DNA from: Hahella sp. KA22
GTDB lineage: Bacteria > Pseudomonadota > Gammaproteobacteria > Pseudomonadales > Oleiphilaceae
DNA: 64,000 nt
Assembly (NCBI RefSeq): GCF_004135205.1
Contig: NZ_CP035490.1
Location: forward strand, 992,001 to 1,056,000
Direction: 5' to 3'
A program made the translations under genes and the position numbers. A model generated the notes under the pieces. It did no database searches. It saw nothing but the letters and a program-made list of their open reading frames with translations, and was not told the DNA's origin. Of this stretch, positions 7,735-16,650 are shown piece by piece (the first letter of the stretch is position 1; each line of letters begins with the position of its first letter).

Positions 7735-9417
7735 ATGAATATTCTGGTGGTGGACGACGATATGTACAGTCGTCAGCTCATGGGATTCGTATTGGAGGAA
7801 GGCGGCCACAAGTGCGAGTTCGCGGAGTCCGGCGAACAGGCGCTGGAGATCTGGCGCAAGCAGGGCGCGGACGTGGTGCTCATGGATGTGCTGATGCCGG
7901 GCATGAATGGTTATGAAGCGGCGCGCATTATCAAAGAGGAGGCGGGACAGGATCATATTCCCATCGTTTTTCTGACTGCGTTGGATGATGACCGGGCTCT
8001 GGTGGAGTGCCTGTCCATCGGCGACGACTTTCTCGGTAAACCGGTCAACTTCGTCACCTTACAGGCGAAAATTCGCGCTCATTCGCGAACCTTGGCGCTG
8101 AACCGGCAAGTGGTGGAGCAAAACCGCGAACTGGCCTATTTCCATACCAAGGTGCAGGCCGAGCATGAAATGACCCAGCACATCATGACGGCGGCGCTCA
8201 AACTCAGCGCCAAGGATGTGTACGGCGTTCGTTACCACTGCACCGCCCGCTCCACCTTCAACGGCGATCTTGTGTTGTTGAAAGAAAAACGCGACGGCGG
8301 CGCCTATGTACTGGTGGGGGACTTCACCGGCCACGGGCTGGCGGCGTCCGTCGGTTCTATTCCCGTGGCGCAGGCGTTCAGCACTATGTGCGAACGTAAT
8401 CTCTCGGTCAGTGAGATTTCCCTGGAGTTGAACAAGATCCTTAAACGCTTTCTGCCTCCCACCATGTTTTTCGCCGCCTGCCTATTGGAGATCAATCCCA
8501 ACCGCAGCAAAATCGAAGTATGGGCGGGCGGCCTTCCGGACGCCTTTATTGTCGGCGGGGACAACAAAATTCGTCGCGTGATTCATTCCGCCCATATGCC
8601 GTTGGGGATCATGGACATGGAGGAGTTTGAGTCCTGGACGGAAGTGATCTCCGTCACCCCTCAAGACCGACTGTATCTCTACACGGATGGCATCACTGAA
8701 TGTCCCAATATCGCCAACGAAATGTTTGGTGAAGAGCGTCTGCGCCAAGTGCTGGAATCTGGCGAGGATCATCTGTTTGACGCCCTGATCGCGGCGGTGC
8801 ATGAGTTCAATGACGACCCGGACTTACAGGATGATTTGTCCCTGGTGGAGCTTAAATGCGCGCCGCCGCCCGAGACGGTCAGCGACATGGCGCCTGATCA
8901 GGATGCGAAGGGGGAGGAGACGTCGCCCACCTCTAATCTTCCTGCGTTCCATTTGGAGTTGCGCTGGGGACCGGAACAATTACGCGATTCCGACCCACTG
9001 ATGATATTGCGGCAGTGGTTGGGCAGTCACGCCGTAGTGCGTAACAACAAGGAAGTTGTGTTCATGGTATTGGCGGAGCTGTTCAACAATGCGTTGGAGC
9101 ATGGCGTATTGGGACTGTCGTCCTCATTGAAAGACGGTGATGAAGGCTTTGACCGCTATTATCAGGAACGTGTGGCCCGCCTTGAGAAGCTTGAGGACGG
9201 TTACGTCAGCCTCCAGGTGCAGTTGTCCAACACCCACCCGGCGAGAATGAGGGTGATGGTCAGTGATAGCGGGCCCGGGTTCTCTATCACGGTTGAGGAG
9301 CTGGATTGCAACGATGAATCCTTCGGTCGCGGTTTGCCGCTCATCAAAGCTTTGTGCACGGATTTTGAACTGGACGGAGAAAACGCCACTGTCAAAGCGT
9401 TGATCGAACTGGATTGA
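7735..9417 (+). CDS. Response regulator with PP2C phosphatase and anti-sigma-type HATPase domains (HsbR-like)
   Basis: A protein of 560 residues with three modules. The receiver (1-120) is intact: acidic Asp7-Asp9, phospho-Asp51 in LMDVLMPGMNG, Thr81 and Lys102. A linker helix leads into a SpoIIE/RsbU-type PP2C domain (about 145-380) with GDFTGHG, YLYTDGITE and DDLSLVE metal-site motifs. The C-terminal HATPase (about 425-560) has an N-box FNNALEH, SDSGPGF and GRGLPLIKAL. Phosphorylation of the receiver would choose between dephosphorylating and phosphorylating the STAS partner encoded just upstream. The ATG at 7735 has GGAG 6 nt upstream and is preferred to the GTG at 7720. The architecture equals Pseudomonas HsbR; the downstream target here is not evident. 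Confidence 0.93.
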   Translation: MNILVVDDDMYSRQLMGFVLEEGGHKCEFAESGEQALEIWRKQGADVVLMDVLMPGMNGYEAARIIKEEAGQDHIPIVFLTALDDDRALVECLSIGDDFLGKPVNFVTLQAKIRAHSRTLALNRQVVEQNRELAYFHTKVQAEHEMTQHIMTAALKLSAKDVYGVRYHCTARSTFNGDLVLLKEKRDGGAYVLVGDFTGHGLAASVGSIPVAQAFSTMCERNLSVSEISLELNKILKRFLPPTMFFAACLLEINPNRSKIEVWAGGLPDAFIVGGDNKIRRVIHSAHMPLGIMDMEEFESWTEVISVTPQDRLYLYTDGITECPNIANEMFGEERLRQVLESGEDHLFDALIAAVHEFNDDPDLQDDLSLVELKCAPPPETVSDMAPDQDAKGEETSPTSNLPAFHLELRWGPEQLRDSDPLMILRQWLGSHAVVRNNKEVVFMVLAELFNNALEHGVLGLSSSLKDGDEGFDRYYQERVARLEKLEDGYVSLQVQLSNTHPARMRVMVSDSGPGFSITVEELDCNDESFGRGLPLIKALCTDFELDGENATVKALIELD

Positions 9418-9443
9418 GCGCGCGGGGCGGCCTTATGGTCGCC

Positions 9444-10190
9444 TCAGCGGTTAGCGGTGCGCAGCGCCGAGCCGACTTCGAGTTGCTCCAGCCAGTCCAG
9501 AAAGCGACCCACGTCGTCATCCTTGAAAATGCGTCCGTGTTGCGGCGCCATGTATTTGATGTCCAGCCGCCGCACGCGGCTGACCCAGTCGTTCTTGGCG
9601 GTGTTGGATGGCATCCAGCGCTTGTGGAAAAGCTCCATATAACGGGTATGCTCCTTGAAATTCTCCACGAACAACGGCGGTTGTCCCGGCTCCAGGGAGG
9701 CGCCGATATCGCCGCTCATCAGAATCTTGAGCTCAGGATCGTAGACGTTGAAGTTGCCGGAAGAGTGCATGTAATGAGCGGGAATCAGCTGCAGATTCAC
9801 GCCGTCCAGCTCCAGCACGCCGCCTTCATCCGGCAGGGCGACGTATTCGATATGGCTCATGCCGAAATGGCGGATGAAGCCTTCCCACAGCCAGGGCGCA
9901 TGCAGGCGCGCCTTGGGCAGCGCCTGATCCCAAAGGCCGAGAGAAGAAATGATGTCGGGGTCCTGATGGGAGGCGAACAGATCGGTGATCTCATGGATCG
10001 GCGCCCAGTCCAGCGCGCACGCCAGCATGGCGGAAAACAGCTCGATGCCGCCAGGCTCCAATATCAGTAAACGGCGGTCAGTGCGCACCATGTATTGATT
10101 GGTGTCGATAATTTTCTGGGGTTTGCCTGTGTCTCGGCCGCAAATAATCCATTTATGGCGTTTGCCCTGCCAGAGTGCTTCGGAATGCAT
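9444..10190 (-). CDS. Oxygen-binding diiron metallo-beta-lactamase-fold protein
   Basis: A protein of 248 residues with the beta-lactamase-fold diiron site of flavodiiron proteins but no flavodoxin domain. Ligand motifs visible are SHQDPD, HYMHSSGNFNVYDP (His), LMSGDIG (Asp) and the C-terminal APQHG (His). Stand-alone domains of this kind are found beside chemotaxis and c-di-GMP genes and are thought to bind O2 or NO; enzymatic reduction would need an external electron donor. It is convergent with the HsbR-like gene and upstream of the Che operon. Its role as a gas-responsive partner of the cluster is inference. Confidence 0.85.
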   Translation of the reverse strand: MHSEALWQGKRHKWIICGRDTGKPQKIIDTNQYMVRTDRRLLILEPGGIELFSAMLACALDWAPIHEITDLFASHQDPDIISSLGLWDQALPKARLHAPWLWEGFIRHFGMSHIEYVALPDEGGVLELDGVNLQLIPAHYMHSSGNFNVYDPELKILMSGDIGASLEPGQPPLFVENFKEHTRYMELFHKRWMPSNTAKNDWVSRVRRLDIKYMAPQHGRIFKDDDVGRFLDWLEQLEVGSALRTANR

Positions 10191-10290
10191 GGACGCTGTT
10201 CTCCACCTGTCTGCTGCTGGAAGCGCAAGACTGCGCGCGTTTCCGCATTGTTATCATTTAACGCCTGCTGCATTCCGAGGCTGGTTGGCG

Positions 10291-10941
10291 TCAGTTCAGC
10301 AGGCCCATCAGGCGCAGACCGATTGCGATGCGTTCGCTGATGCGTTCGGCCGCGTTTTCTATATTTTCCGCAATGGTGAACAGGGACTCCTGAAACGGTC
10401 CTGCCCGGGACGCCTCGATACGACAATTGGCGACGATAGACTTGAGGGCGCGGGTGCAATCCCGGATCTCGGTTAACAGCTTGCGCACGCTGCGGTAATA
10501 GCCGTTGGTTTCCTCCTCCAATTGCGTCTGGTCTTTCAGATTGCGCTGAAGAATCTCCCGCAACTCCTCTGACTTCTCCTCGTTGGCGCGCATGGATCTG
10601 TTCAGCGCCGAGGCGAATTTCTGTTGATTCATCAGCTTGACGGCGCTGCGGGACAACTCTCTGGAGGCGACGCCGATATCCGCGGCGCAAACCATACTGC
10701 GGGCGGCGATCTCCTCGATGAATTGGGTGATGCCGCTGAAGCCTTGCCCCCATTCGCCGGCGCGAGCGGTGATGGCCTGGGCGTTTTTGGAGGAGATGGC
10801 GATGAGCTTGGCGTAATGTATGGTGCTTTTCAGCTCGCTTGCCAAGGTCGCAGAAGCGACGAAACGAGGAATAGCGCGGCCTTCGTACTGACGCACAAGA
10901 TCGTCAATGTCTTCCTGTTTCAGTACATTGAGTTCAGCCAT
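10291..10941 (-). CDS. Chemotaxis-associated helical protein with two MCP-tip-like segments
   Basis: A soluble protein of 216 residues, predicted almost wholly helical, with no membrane segment. Residues 53-68 (KNAQAITARAGEWGQG) and 172-181 (NCRIEASRAG) each resemble the hairpin tip of MCP signalling domains (N-x-x-I-E-A-A-R-A-G). Between them lies a charged helical stretch. It may bind CheA/CheW or a receptor tip, or be a degenerate soluble receptor. It lies 286 nt from and divergent to cheY and 100 nt upstream of the diiron MBL gene on the same strand. No methylation-region consensus is obvious. Confidence 0.7.
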   Translation of the reverse strand: MAELNVLKQEDIDDLVRQYEGRAIPRFVASATLASELKSTIHYAKLIAISSKNAQAITARAGEWGQGFSGITQFIEEIAARSMVCAADIGVASRELSRSAVKLMNQQKFASALNRSMRANEEKSEELREILQRNLKDQTQLEEETNGYYRSVRKLLTEIRDCTRALKSIVANCRIEASRAGPFQESLFTIAENIENAAERISERIAIGLRLMGLLN

Positions 10942-11227
10942 TATCGCGGATCGTCCGTTCCTGATCTTTTCTTCAATTAAAGCGGAAGATTTCGCTTTTA
11001 CAACTTACAGAGCCTCACGGTGAGGCCTTTCGCGACCCTTTGGAGAAACTGTTGCGTCTCGCTTTCTTTGTTCCTGTGATTTTTAAATATGCTGCTATGC
11101 TTTTATTTCAGGTTCCGGTTAAGTTTTGAGCCGTTATTCTGTTTCAGCCGTATAAGACAGTAATCTGAGTTAGTTCGGGAAACCTGACTGGTTTATTGCG
11201 CACAATCAAAAAAGTGTTGGGGACTAT

Positions 11228-11590
11228 ATGGCAAAGATACTCGCAGTGGATGATTCCGCCTCCATGCGCCAGATGGTGACGTTCACACTCAAGGGAGCCG
11301 GTTATCAGGTGGATGAAGCCGCCAATGGCCAGGAAGCGCTGAGTAAAGCGAAATCTGGAAAATACGATCTGGTTATCACCGACGTCAACATGCCTGTCAT
11401 GGACGGCATCTCCCTGATCAAAAACCTGCGTGCTGAAGGCGCTTACAAATTTACCCCGTTACTTATGCTGACCACCGAGTCCGGCGCGGATAAAAAAGCG
11501 GAAGGCAAAGCGGCGGGCGCGACCGGATGGATCGTCAAACCATTCAACCCGGACCAACTGGTCGCCACGGTAAAAAAAGTCTTGGGATAG
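11228..11590 (+). CDS. cheY: Chemotaxis response regulator CheY
   Basis: A single receiver domain of 120 residues with no output domain. Conserved residues are Asp8/Asp9, phospho-Asp52 (VITDVNMP), Thr82 (MLTTES) and Lys104 (IVKPF). The start ATG has GGGGA 6 nt upstream. It is the first gene of cheY-cheA-cheW-mcp(x3)-cheW-STAS-cheR-cheD-cheB, the order of the Pseudomonas aeruginosa Che2 cluster with insertions. Whether it binds a flagellar switch or acts as a phosphate sink is not decidable here; in Che2 clusters the output is not motor control. Confidence 0.95.
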   Translation: MAKILAVDDSASMRQMVTFTLKGAGYQVDEAANGQEALSKAKSGKYDLVITDVNMPVMDGISLIKNLRAEGAYKFTPLLMLTTESGADKKAEGKAAGATGWIVKPFNPDQLVATVKKVLG

Positions 11591-11618
11591 CCGGTTTACG
11601 CTGGCTTAGGAGAGACGC

Positions 11619-13697
11619 ATGAGCATGGACCTCTCTCGCTTTCACGATGTCTTTTTTGAAGAAAGCTTTGAAGCCGTCAACACCATAGAGGCGAGTCTTC
11701 TGGAGGTGGATCTTGACGCACCCGATCCAGAATCAATCAACAATATTTTCCGCGCCGCTCACTCCATAAAGGGAGGAAGCGCTACTTTCGGATTTTCCCA
11801 AGTGGCTGCCTACACTCACGTAATGGAGAACTTGCTCGATGAAGTTCGCGCTGGCAAACGTCGCTTAACCCAACCCATTGTGGACGTGTTGCTGGAGTCC
11901 GTAGATGCGCTGCGCCTGCTGCTGTCCTCCGCGAAAGCCGGCGAGGATATCCCCGAAGAGGAATTCGCTCAGCATAAGTCCAAGCTGGAAGCCATTTCCA
12001 AGGATCAATCGTCATTAACGATGTCCAGTGCGACGTTGACCAGCGACGCAAGCGCTCCTGTTGCAGAATCAGCAGGCGGGGACGATGGCGTCGGCGGCTG
12101 GCGGGTGGTGTTCACACCGCATAAGGAGATGATGCAGCGTGGCAACGATCCCTTGCGTCTGGCGAAAGAAATCGCGTCCCTGGCGGAAAGCGACGCGGAG
12201 ATTGAATGCGACATCAGCACATTGCCGGACTGGGAGCACTTTGAACCGCTGAACAGCTATCTGGGTTGGACCGTGAAACTGCGTAAACCGGTGGATAAAG
12301 CCGCCATCGACGACGCTTTCGCCTGGGTCGAGGACGAGTGCGACATGGCCATTGTCCCCATTCCTAAAGCCCAAGCAGCGCCGACGCAAACGGAGGCGGA
12401 GGAACCTGCAGAGTCCTCGGAGCCTGTACAAACGGCGGAGAAAAGCGCTGCGCCCGCCGCGGCTAAACAAGCCAAGCCCGCAGTGGTGGCGGAAAGCCAG
12501 TCTATCCGCGTCGACCTGGACAAGGTGGATGCGCTGATCAACATGGTGGGCGAACTGGTCATCACTCAATCCATGCTCAACATGCTGAGCGAGGATGAAG
12601 CCTTGCAGGGCATGGAGAAACTGCTGCAGGGATTGACCCAGTTGAAGCGCCAGACCCGGGCGTTGCAGGAAGGCGTCATGCAGATCCGCATGCTGCCGAT
12701 TTCCTTCTGCTTCAATCGCTTCCCGCGCATGGTGCGGGACCTGAGCCGACAGTTGGGCAAAGACATTGAACTGATGCTTAGCGGGGAAAATACCGAGGTC
12801 GACAAGACTGTTATTGAAAAGATCACTGATCCCCTGGTGCACCTGGTGCGCAACAGCGTCGACCATGGTATTGAAAACCCGGCTGACCGCGTCGCCAAGG
12901 GCAAGCCCGAATATGGCTCCGTCTATCTCCGCGCCTATCACCAGGTCGGCAATATCGTTATCGAAGTTGAAGATGACGGCAAAGGCCTCGACCCGCAGGT
13001 GTTGCTGTCCAAAGCCAAGCGTAAGGGACTGATCGCTGGCGATGCGATCCTCAGCGAAGCGCAGATTTTTGAACTGATTTTTCTGCCTGGTTTTTCCACC
13101 AAGGAAGAGGCGAGCGACCTGTCCGGCCGCGGCGTCGGCATGGACGTGGTGAAACGCAACGTGCAAAGCCTCGGCGGCAGTATTCAGGTGGAGTCGGAAC
13201 TGAACCGGCGCACCCGCTTCACTATTCGATTGCCTTTGACCCTCGCCATCATGGACGGCCAGCTTATTTCACTGGGCGAAGAGCTCTACGTGATTCCCCT
13301 GGTCACCATCATCGAGTCTTTGCAACCGGACCCCTCCATGATCAACCGGGTGGCGGGCGCCCATGAGACCATCAAATTGCGCGGCGCCTATCTGCCAGTG
13401 CTGCGGTTATCGGAGGCGCTGGACGCGTCGCAGAATGAAGGCGAAAAACCCAAGCCGCTTATGGATGGCATTATTGTGATCGTCGAGCATGAAAGCCGGC
13501 GTTTTGGTTTGTTCGTGGATGAGCTGCTCAGTCAGCAGCAAATCGTCATCAAATCCCTCGAAGAGAATTACCGCCTGATTCCTGGCGTATCGGCGGCCAC
13601 CATTCTCGGAGACGGCAGAGTCGCGCTGATTCTGGATGTCGGCGGCCTGTCGCAACTGCAAAAAGATTCGGAAGTCAGCTATGCAGATGCAGGTTAA
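11619..13697 (+). CDS. cheA: Chemotaxis histidine kinase CheA
   Basis: A protein of 692 residues in standard CheA order. P1 HPt domain carries the phosphorylated His48 (AAHSIKGGSATFGF). A P2-like region (about 155-250) is followed by an Ala/Glu/Pro-rich linker, P3 dimerisation helices, a P4 HATPase (HLVRNSVDHGIE N-box, EDDGKGLDP, GRGVGMDVV) and a P5 CheW-like domain to the end. The ATG has AGGAG 8 nt upstream, 28 nt after cheY. The 3' end overlaps cheW by 17 nt, so translation is probably coupled. No anomalies seen. Confidence 0.97.
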   Translation: MSMDLSRFHDVFFEESFEAVNTIEASLLEVDLDAPDPESINNIFRAAHSIKGGSATFGFSQVAAYTHVMENLLDEVRAGKRRLTQPIVDVLLESVDALRLLLSSAKAGEDIPEEEFAQHKSKLEAISKDQSSLTMSSATLTSDASAPVAESAGGDDGVGGWRVVFTPHKEMMQRGNDPLRLAKEIASLAESDAEIECDISTLPDWEHFEPLNSYLGWTVKLRKPVDKAAIDDAFAWVEDECDMAIVPIPKAQAAPTQTEAEEPAESSEPVQTAEKSAAPAAAKQAKPAVVAESQSIRVDLDKVDALINMVGELVITQSMLNMLSEDEALQGMEKLLQGLTQLKRQTRALQEGVMQIRMLPISFCFNRFPRMVRDLSRQLGKDIELMLSGENTEVDKTVIEKITDPLVHLVRNSVDHGIENPADRVAKGKPEYGSVYLRAYHQVGNIVIEVEDDGKGLDPQVLLSKAKRKGLIAGDAILSEAQIFELIFLPGFSTKEEASDLSGRGVGMDVVKRNVQSLGGSIQVESELNRRTRFTIRLPLTLAIMDGQLISLGEELYVIPLVTIIESLQPDPSMINRVAGAHETIKLRGAYLPVLRLSEALDASQNEGEKPKPLMDGIIVIVEHESRRFGLFVDELLSQQQIVIKSLEENYRLIPGVSAATILGDGRVALILDVGGLSQLQKDSEVSYADAG

Positions 13698-14190
13698 ACA
13701 ACCCCTTGAAGAAGAGCAGGATGCGGAGCATCAGGCGGAACAGGAAGACGAATATCTGACCTTCAGTCTGGCGGATGAAGAGTACGCTGCGCCTATCATG
13801 CTGGTGAAGGAAATTCGCGCCTGGGAGCCGGTGACGCGGGTGCCCTACGCGGAGCCTTGGGAATGCGGTCTGATCAACGTACGCGGCGCCATCGTGCCGA
13901 TCATTGATCTGCGCAAACGCATCGGACTGACCAAGCTGGAATACAACAAACACACCGTTGTGGTGATGTTCGCCTTCGACTCTGGAGGGCGGGAGCGGGT
14001 GCGCGGCGCCGTCATCGACGCGCTCAACGATGTGGTCCGCTTTCCCTCCCGCAAAATCCAGCCCTCGCCGGAATTACGCAAACGCAAAGCGACGCAGTTC
14101 GCCCAGGGCGTTGTCGAATATGACGGTCGCATGATCGTGATGTTGGACTTGATTCGCGCTTTGGGAATGGACATTGAGAAAAGCGCGTAA
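13681..14190 (+). CDS. cheW: Coupling protein CheW (first copy)
   Basis: A protein of 169 residues with an acidic N-terminal extension (residues 1-22) before the CheW fold. Typical stretches are LTFSLADEEYAAPI, VKEIRAWEPVTRVP, GLINVRGAIVPIIDLRKR and the C-terminal MIVMLDL. It links the receptor tips to CheA P5. The start at 13681 lies inside the end of cheA with GGAAG 6 nt upstream; a second ATG two codons later is possible. The first MCP gene starts immediately after the stop. Confidence 0.95.
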   Translation: MQMQVKQPLEEEQDAEHQAEQEDEYLTFSLADEEYAAPIMLVKEIRAWEPVTRVPYAEPWECGLINVRGAIVPIIDLRKRIGLTKLEYNKHTVVVMFAFDSGGRERVRGAVIDALNDVVRFPSRKIQPSPELRKRKATQFAQGVVEYDGRMIVMLDLIRALGMDIEKSA

Positions 14191-14235
14191 ATGCAGGATG
14201 CAAATCAGAATAACTTTGGGATATCGGGGAATGAC

Positions 14236-16557
14236 ATGACGTTAAAGCGTACTTTATGGCTTGCAGGAGCAGCCGTCGTCGTTATTTTCGCTGTAATCGT
14301 AACAGAATTGGTGGTGCAGAACCGCTCCACGGTTTCCAATCAGAATCAAATGGAGCGCCTGACCGAGGTGGTTCGGGTGCTGGGTAACCTGGATATGCGA
14401 AGGGAAGGCGTCCGCGGCGCCACATATAACTACGCCTATGGCCTGGAAACCTCCAATCAGGCTTTGCTGGAAGAAGCGCGCAAGGATTACGCGAACTTTG
14501 AAACAGCGATTCGCAGAAATGTGGAGACGGTGCAGAATACCCAAGTGTCGGAGAAAATCTCGGATGCGATGGAAGCAGCGGTTCCCAGCATCGACGCCTT
14601 TCTCACCGCCGCCGAGCAAGTGTTGCAGAGTAGGGATATTGCGACTTTGCATGCAAACACGCCGGTATTCGGCCGCGAGTTTGATGCGCTGGAAACTCGC
14701 ACCATGGCGATGAAAGAGCTGTCGAAGTCGGAGCGCGAACGTATTTTGCAAGGTAACCACCAGGAGATAAGTACGACTTTCGCCACGGTGCTGGGAACGG
14801 TCATTGTCGGTTTGATCATTATCGGCGTCGGTCTCTGGCGCTTTGGGCGCAACTTGCTGGCGACACTGGGCGAGGAGCCGGCGGTATTGGAGAACGCCGC
14901 GGTCACCATCAGCGCCGGCGACATGGAAGCGCAGATGACGCAAGCAGGAGGGGTCTACGGCAAATTGCGGGAGATGCGCAATGAACTGAAAGAGCGCATA
15001 GACCGGGATCGTCAGCAATTGATCATCACCACGCGCCTCAAACAGGCCATAGAAACCACCTCCACCGCTTTGATGGTGGCGGATGAAAACTTCAACATCG
15101 TCTACGCCAATCCCGCCGTAAAAAGGGTGTTGAAGGAAGCGGAGGGGCAAATCAAAAAGAAACTGCCTCACTTCAACGCCGACAAGCTCGAAGGCGTTTG
15201 CATAGACACCTTTCACAGCGATCCATCCCATCAACACCGCCTGCTCCGGGAGTTGCGCAAACCTTATGACGCCAGTCTGCAGTTGGGCGACGCCTATTTT
15301 GATCTGACGGCAGGCGCCATCCGTAGCGAATCCGATGAGGTACTGGGCTTTGTGGTGGAATGGCGCGACATGACGGCGCAGGTGAATACCCAAAGGGAAG
15401 TGCAGCGCATTGTGGAGTCCGCGCGCAGTGGCGATCTGGATGTGAAGGTGGATCTGACGGACAAGAAAGGCTTTTTCTTGTCCCTCGGCGAAGGCCTGAA
15501 TGCGTTGATTGATGTTATGGACGATGTGCTTGGCGACGTCGGCAAGGTCATGGAGGCGCTGGCGGACGGAGAACTGCAAGGTCGCATGCGGGACGATTAC
15601 GAAGGCCGCTTCGCTGCGCTGGCGGAAGCGGTGAACGGCAGCATGGTGCGGCTGGCCAATATCGTCACCCAACTGATCCAGAGCAGTGATTCTGTAAAGG
15701 CGTCCAATCAAGAAATTTCCATAGGTAACAGCCAGCTGTCGGAAAGAACGGAAAAGCAGAGTTCCAGCCTGGAGGAGACCGCCTCCAGTATCGAAGAGTT
15801 GTCCAGCAACGTCAGCAATACGGCGGACAATGCGCGGCAGGCTGATCAACTGTCTAGCCTCACTCGCAACACGGCGACGGAAGGCGGCGAAGTCACTCAG
15901 CGGGCGGTGAAGTCGATGCGGGAAATCAACGAAGCCAGTCGCAAGATCGCCGAGATTATCAGCGTCATCGACGATATCGCCTTCCAGACCAACCTGCTTG
16001 CTCTCAACGCCTCGGTAGAGGCGGCCCGCGCAGGCGAACAGGGGCGCGGTTTCGCGGTGGTGGCGACGGAAGTGCGTAATCTGGCGCAGCGCAGCGCCAC
16101 TTCAGCGAAAGAAATTAAAGACCTGATCGAAGACAGCGTGAAGAAGGTGCAAGCCGGCTCCAACCTAGTGGATGAGTCAGGCCAGAAGCTGGAAGAAATT
16201 ATCGGCAATGTAAAAAAAGTGGCGGATTTGATTTCCGACATTGCTGCAGCGACGGAAGAACAAAGCTCCGGCTTGGATCAGGTCAATCAGGCGGTGATGG
16301 AGTTGGATGAGATTACCCAGCAAAACGCCGCTCTGGCGGAAGAAACCGCGTCATCGGCGGAGTCCTCCCTGGAAAGCGTAGAGCAAATGGCGCAACTGAT
16401 GTCCTTTTTCAAAGTACGTGCGAGCGCGGAACACCAGCCAGCGAAGACGTCAAAATCCAAACTGGCGTCTATACCGGAACCGGTGGCGCGCCAGTCCAAG
16501 CAGCCCGTCGACAAGCCGAAAACGGATGGTGGAGAGGACGATTGGGAAGTGTTCTGA
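14236..16557 (+). CDS. MCP with Aer2-like PAS domain and CheR-tether tail (receptor 1 of 3)
   Basis: A chemoreceptor of 773 residues. TM1 is near residues 6-28, followed by a small periplasmic helical domain, TM2 near 180-202, a HAMP-like segment, a PAS domain (about 275-390), a HAMP pair and the kinase-control domain with tip [20 protein letters not shown]. The PAS contains [12 protein letters not shown] and VVEWRDMT, close to the pattern of the haem-binding PAS of Pseudomonas Aer2, so gas or redox sensing is plausible. The last residues, DDWEVF, form a CheR/CheB-docking pentapeptide. I place the start at 14236 (GGGGA 5 nt upstream; both the protein and its paralogue then begin MTLKR); the frame is also open from ATG 14191. 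Confidence 0.93.
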   Translation: MTLKRTLWLAGAAVVVIFAVIVTELVVQNRSTVSNQNQMERLTEVVRVLGNLDMRREGVRGATYNYAYGLETSNQALLEEARKDYANFETAIRRNVETVQNTQVSEKISDAMEAAVPSIDAFLTAAEQVLQSRDIATLHANTPVFGREFDALETRTMAMKELSKSERERILQGNHQEISTTFATVLGTVIVGLIIIGVGLWRFGRNLLATLGEEPAVLENAAVTISAGDMEAQMTQAGGVYGKLREMRNELKERIDRDRQQLIITTRLKQAIETTSTALMVADENFNIVYANPAVKRVLKEAEGQIKKKLPHFNADKLEGVCIDTFHSDPSHQHRLLRELRKPYDASLQLGDAYFDLTAGAIRSESDEVLGFVVEWRDMTAQVNTQREVQRIVESARSGDLDVKVDLTDKKGFFLSLGEGLNALIDVMDDVLGDVGKVMEALADGELQGRMRDDYEGRFAALAEAVNGSMVRLANIVTQLIQSSDSVKASNQEISIGNSQLSERTEKQSSSLEETASSIEELSSNVSNTADNARQADQLSSLTRNTATEGGEVTQRAVKSMREINEASRKIAEIISVIDDIAFQTNLLALNASVEAARAGEQGRGFAVVATEVRNLAQRSATSAKEIKDLIEDSVKKVQAGSNLVDESGQKLEEIIGNVKKVADLISDIAAATEEQSSGLDQVNQAVMELDEITQQNAALAEETASSAESSLESVEQMAQLMSFFKVRASAEHQPAKTSKSKLASIPEPVARQSKQPVDKPKTDGGEDDWEVF

Positions 16558-16650
16558 AGACGCATTTTCCTGTAGATAGCCCGAAGGCGATTCAGACAAC
16601 GCTCAAAACGGTATTCCCTCTATGACAGATGCTATTCTGAGGATCAAATC

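Noticed and set aside
11012-11026. GCCTCA/TGAGGC hairpin between the divergent genes before cheY
   Set aside because: Six-bp stem without T run and no transcript to terminate in a divergent region; too weak to call.
11100-11227. Flagellar sigma-28 promoter upstream of cheY
   Set aside because: GCCGTTAT and GCCGTATAA occur, but no TAAA lies at the required 15-bp spacing upstream of either.
12069-13166. 365-codon minus-strand frame over cheA
   Set aside because: Antisense shadow with His/Gln/Phe-rich composition; cheA is unambiguous.
14254-15849. 531-codon open frame on the minus strand across receptor 1
   Set aside because: It lies antisense to a clear MCP, is His/Arg/Gln-rich as expected from reading GC-rich code backwards, has no ribosome site and matches no family.
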